From Chloroflexota bacterium (lineage in GTDB: Bacteria; Chloroflexota; Dehalococcoidia; JAUQQI01): a stretch of 7,379 bases of DNA. Below, one piece after another: positions 5,354-7,379 of the stretch; position 1 is the stretch's first letter, and each line of letters begins with the position of its first letter. Under the pieces are notes generated by a model. It was given only the letters and a program-made list of their open reading frames with translations, ran no database searches and was not told the DNA's origin. Location of the stretch: the NCBI GenBank assembly GCA_030549955.1, contig JAUQQI010000127.1:1-7379 (forward strand), in the 5' to 3' direction. Position numbers and translations under genes: made by a program.

Positions 5354-6354
5354 CGACCTACGCCGCGATCACCGGCTGTGGCCGGGCTGTGCCCCACCGG
5401 GTACTGACAAACTCCGACCTCGAGAAGCTCGTTGATACCAGCGACGAGTGGATCCGGACCCGGACGGGGATCTCCGAGCGCCGGGTCGTCGCCGATGACG
5501 AGGCGACATCGGACCTGGCGATCCGGGCCGCCCGCGAGGCCCTGGCGGCGGCCGCCACCGACCCGGCCGACCTGGACCTGGTCATCGTCGCGACCTGCAC
5601 CCCCGACTGGATGTTTCCCAGCGTGGCCGCCCGGGTTCAGCATGCCGTGGGGGCCCGGCGGGCCGCCGCCTTCGACCTGAATGCGGCCTGCTCAGGCTTT
5701 ATTTTTGCCCTGGCCACCGCCACCCAGTTCATCCAGAACGGGTCGTACCGGCGGGTGCTGGTGGTCGGCAGTGAGGTTCTTTCCCGGGTTGTCGACTGGG
5801 CCGACCGGAAAACCTGCGTGCTTTTCGGAGACGGAGCCGGGGCGGTGGTCCTGGAGGCGACCGAGAAACCCCTGGGCCTGTTGAGCTACGTCCTGGGAAC
5901 CGACGGTTCCGGCGACCGGCTCCTTTACCTGCTTGGGCCGACGGCGAGCCCCCAGCAGCGGGCCCGGGCCGAAACCACCTATCTTTACATGAACGGGCCG
6001 GAAGTCTTCAAGTTTGCGGTCAACGTTACGGTCGCGGCGAGCCGCCAGGTCCTGGAACGGGCCGGATACACCCTGGAGGATGTGGCCCTTTTCGTCCCCC
6101 ACCAGGCAAACGAGCGCATCATCCGGGCGGCGGCGAAATCCCTCCACCTGCCGGCGGATAAAGTCTACATAAATCTCGACCGATTCGGGAACACGTCGGC
6201 GGCATCGATTCCCATTGCCCTGGCCGAGGCCGTTGAGCGGGGCCGCCTCAGGCCCGGTGACCTGGTCCTGATGGTCGGGTTCGGGGCGGGTCTCACCTGG
6301 GCGGCGGGGCTGGTCCGGTGGGGTAGCCCGAACGGGACCGGTCCCGGCGGATAA
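5350..6354 (+). CDS. fabH: 3-oxoacyl-[acyl-carrier-protein] synthase III (KAS III)
   Basis: FabH condenses acetyl-CoA (or a branched acyl-CoA primer) with malonyl-ACP to start type II fatty-acid synthesis in the cytoplasm. The 334 residues match the usual length. The thiolase-fold active-site triad is present: C114 in NAACSGF, H251 in PHQAN and N281 in GNTSAAS. Other family marks are SDEWIRTRTGI (31-41), LFGDGAGAVVL (158-168) and VGFGAGLTWAAG near the C-terminus. GTG 5350 is chosen because it overlaps the sigma stop as GTGA, has a purine-rich ribosome site, and gives the standard N-terminus (ITGCGRAVP). No other fab gene is next to it; its neighbours are the sigma factor and secA, so it is not in a fab cluster here. 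GC is about 73% in a sampled stretch. The primer preference cannot be read from the sequence. The identity is secure. Confidence 0.95.
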   Translation: MTTYAAITGCGRAVPHRVLTNSDLEKLVDTSDEWIRTRTGISERRVVADDEATSDLAIRAAREALAAAATDPADLDLVIVATCTPDWMFPSVAARVQHAVGARRAAAFDLNAACSGFIFALATATQFIQNGSYRRVLVVGSEVLSRVVDWADRKTCVLFGDGAGAVVLEATEKPLGLLSYVLGTDGSGDRLLYLLGPTASPQQRARAETTYLYMNGPEVFKFAVNVTVAASRQVLERAGYTLEDVALFVPHQANERIIRAAAKSLHLPADKVYINLDRFGNTSAASIPIALAEAVERGRLRPGDLVLMVGFGAGLTWAAGLVRWGSPNGTGPGG

Positions 6355-6428
6355 CGTCTTTCGGGCTCCGATTCACCTCCGGCTTGGTCGTTGCCGGGCC
6401 GACCGGGCCACCCATTCAGCCAGCGTGG

Positions 6429-6454
6429 CCAGACTCCCCCGGAGAGGGGTCTGG
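6429..6454 (+). terminator. Imperfect hairpin after fabH
   Basis: CCAGAC-T-CCC pairs with GGG-GTCTGG with one bulged T, giving about nine base pairs around a short loop. No T run follows. It may be part of a two-hairpin 3' end of the fabH transcript together with 6464-6485. Confidence 0.3.
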
Positions 6455-6463
6455 TCAGGCCAC

Positions 6464-6491
6464 CGGCCCCGGGCAACCGGGGCCGTTGTAT
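6464..6491 (+). terminator. Perfect nine-base-pair GC hairpin with GCAA loop, likely end of fabH transcript
   Basis: CGGCCCCGG (6464-6472) pairs with CCGGGGCCG (6477-6485) without mismatch, closed by GCAA, a GNRA-type tetraloop. TTGTATAAT follows, which is only weakly T-rich, so termination may be partial. The hairpin sits immediately before the secA -10 box and would not be in a transcript that starts there. Confidence 0.5.
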
Positions 6492-6494
6492 AAT
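6489..6494 (+). promoter_or_regulatory. -10 box of a probable secA promoter
   Basis: This is a perfect TATAAT. No TTGACA-like -35 is visible at 16-18 bases upstream, because that stretch is the GC hairpin. Transcription from about 6501 would give a leader of about 22 bases carrying GGAAGGAAG (6502-6510), which serves as ribosome site 12 bases before ATG 6523. Confidence 0.5.
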
Positions 6495-6522
6495 CCAGTT
6501 TGGAAGGAAGTAATGCCCGCTT

Positions 6523-7379
6523 ATGGTTTTCGGTTCCGTCCTCAGAGAGCTGGTCGGCCGCGTCGCCAACAGCAATGAGCGGGAGCTGCGCAAGCTCCAG
6601 CCCATCGTCCAGCGGATAAACGCCCTCGAGCCCGAGTTCGAACAGCTCACCGACGCCGAGCTCCGGGCGCTGACCGACAAGTTCAAGGCCCGGCTTGCAG
6701 CCGGCGCGACCCTCGATGACCTGCTGCCGGAGGCTTTCGCTGCCGTCCGGGAAGCGATGAAGCGAACCCTTGGCATGCGCCACTTTGACGTCCAGCTCAT
6801 GGGCGGCATCGTCCTCCACCAGGGGAAGATCGCGGAGATGAAAACGGGCGAGGGCAAAACGATGGTGGCGGTTCTGGCGGCCTATCTCAATTCCTTGACC
6901 GGCCGGGGCGGCCACGTCGTCACCGTCAACGACTACCTGGCCAAGCGGGACGCCCAGTGGATGGGACCGATTTACCATGCCCTCGGGGTGTCGGTCGCCA
7001 GCATTCAGCACGAGGCCAGCTTTCTGTTTGACCCGAGTTACGTGCCGGATGACCCCAGATTTAACCACCTGCGGCCTGTCAGCCGCCGGGAGGCCTACCT
7101 GGCCGACGTCACCTACGGCACCAACAACGAGTTCGGGTTTGACTACCTGAGGGATAACATGGCCTGGGACCTATCCCAGTGCGTCCAGCGGGAGCTCCAC
7201 TACGCCATCGTCGATGAGGTCGACAACATCCTCATTGACGAGGCCCGCACCCCGCTGATTATCAGCGGACCGGCCGAGCAGTCGACCGATAAGTATTACC
7301 TTTTTGCCCGCCTGGTCGCCAGGCTGCGTCCGAATGAAGATTACGTCGTTGATGAGAAGCACCGGACCGTCAGCCTGAC
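6523..7379 (+). CDS. secA: Protein translocase subunit SecA, N-terminal 285 residues (3' truncated by window edge)
   Basis: SecA is the ATPase that drives secreted proteins through SecYEG at the inner face of the membrane. Seen here are the N-terminal helix, the family block [11 protein letters not shown] (85-95), Walker A TGEGKT (108-113, K112), [11 protein letters not shown] (133-143), [17 protein letters not shown] (197-213), the Walker B/DEAD-like segment [16 protein letters not shown] (231-246), and the start of the preprotein cross-linking region. At about 164-188 an insert absent from E. coli SecA reads [20 protein letters not shown]; similar inserts are remembered from Chloroflexota SecA. 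ATG 6523 gives the expected N-terminus. An ATG at 6513 is in another frame. The ribosome site spacing of 12 is a little long. The frame runs off the window with no stop; full SecA would need about 600 or more further residues. Confidence 0.97.
   Translation, partial: MVFGSVLRELVGRVANSNERELRKLQPIVQRINALEPEFEQLTDAELRALTDKFKARLAAGATLDDLLPEAFAAVREAMKRTLGMRHFDVQLMGGIVLHQGKIAEMKTGEGKTMVAVLAAYLNSLTGRGGHVVTVNDYLAKRDAQWMGPIYHALGVSVASIQHEASFLFDPSYVPDDPRFNHLRPVSRREAYLADVTYGTNNEFGFDYLRDNMAWDLSQCVQRELHYAIVDEVDNILIDEARTPLIISGPAEQSTDKYYLFARLVARLRPNEDYVVDEKHRTVSL

Noticed and set aside
6333..6346. Fourteen-base palindrome CGGGACCGGTCCCG at the end of fabH
   Set aside because: It lies within the coding end; in such GC-rich sequence it can be chance, and no T run makes it a terminator.
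6373..7068. Leftward frames of about 230 codons opposite fabH's end and secA
   Set aside because: They are opposite strongly conserved secA codons and show no recognisable protein.

Overview
This is a GC-rich bacterial chromosomal window. The best guess for the source is Chloroflexota, perhaps Dehalococcoidia. The guess rests on the SecA N-terminal half, which has a roughly 25-residue insert ending in [11 protein letters not shown] just before the conserved [17 protein letters not shown] block. It also rests on the style of the ECF sigma factor (DLTSRVF, HNLVANWHRD) and of the tail-fibre-like protein. This comes from remembered family patterns, not from a search.

Layout. (1) Positions 1-671, + strand: the C-terminal part of a multi-spanning membrane protein, probably a GT39/PMT-like glycosyltransferase, with visibly lower GC than the rest. 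(2) Positions 706-2073, - strand: a 455-residue serine hydrolase of the beta-lactamase class C/esterase fold, convergent with (1). (3) Positions 2134-4357, - strand: a modular trimeric-fibre-like surface protein. It appears as two reading frames that join perfectly if one G is removed from a five-G run at 3121-3125. The restored product would be about 740 residues: N-terminal hydrophobic segment, repeated HxH fibre modules, YadA-head-like GG..N.A.G repeats, a peptidase S74 intramolecular chaperone, a coiled coil and a C-terminal membrane helix. The serine hydrolase lies 60 bp downstream on the same strand and may be co-transcribed. (4) Positions 4358-4783: a 426-bp divergent intergenic region. 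It holds a potentially structured RNA-like segment, a terminator-like hairpin and a good sigma-70-type promoter reading rightward. (5) Positions 4784-5353, + strand: an ECF-type sigma factor whose only plausible start is CTG. (6) Positions 5350-6354, + strand: fabH, overlapping the sigma gene by GTGA. (7) Positions 6355-6522: a short intergenic region with two GC hairpins that abut a perfect TATAAT box. (8) Positions 6523 to the end, + strand: secA, truncated by the window edge.

How it fits together. The sigma factor and fabH form a tightly coupled two-gene unit; no anti-sigma gene is adjacent. FabH (initiation of fatty-acid synthesis) and SecA (protein export motor) are housekeeping functions; secA seems to have its own promoter. 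The fibre-like protein would be exported by Sec. The most unusual elements are the fibre gene (frameshift, and a membrane anchor placed after a self-cleaving chaperone domain), the CTG-initiated sigma gene, and the possible unannotated RNA between the divergent units. I do not see a clear defence system, mobile element, CRISPR array, tRNA or rRNA.
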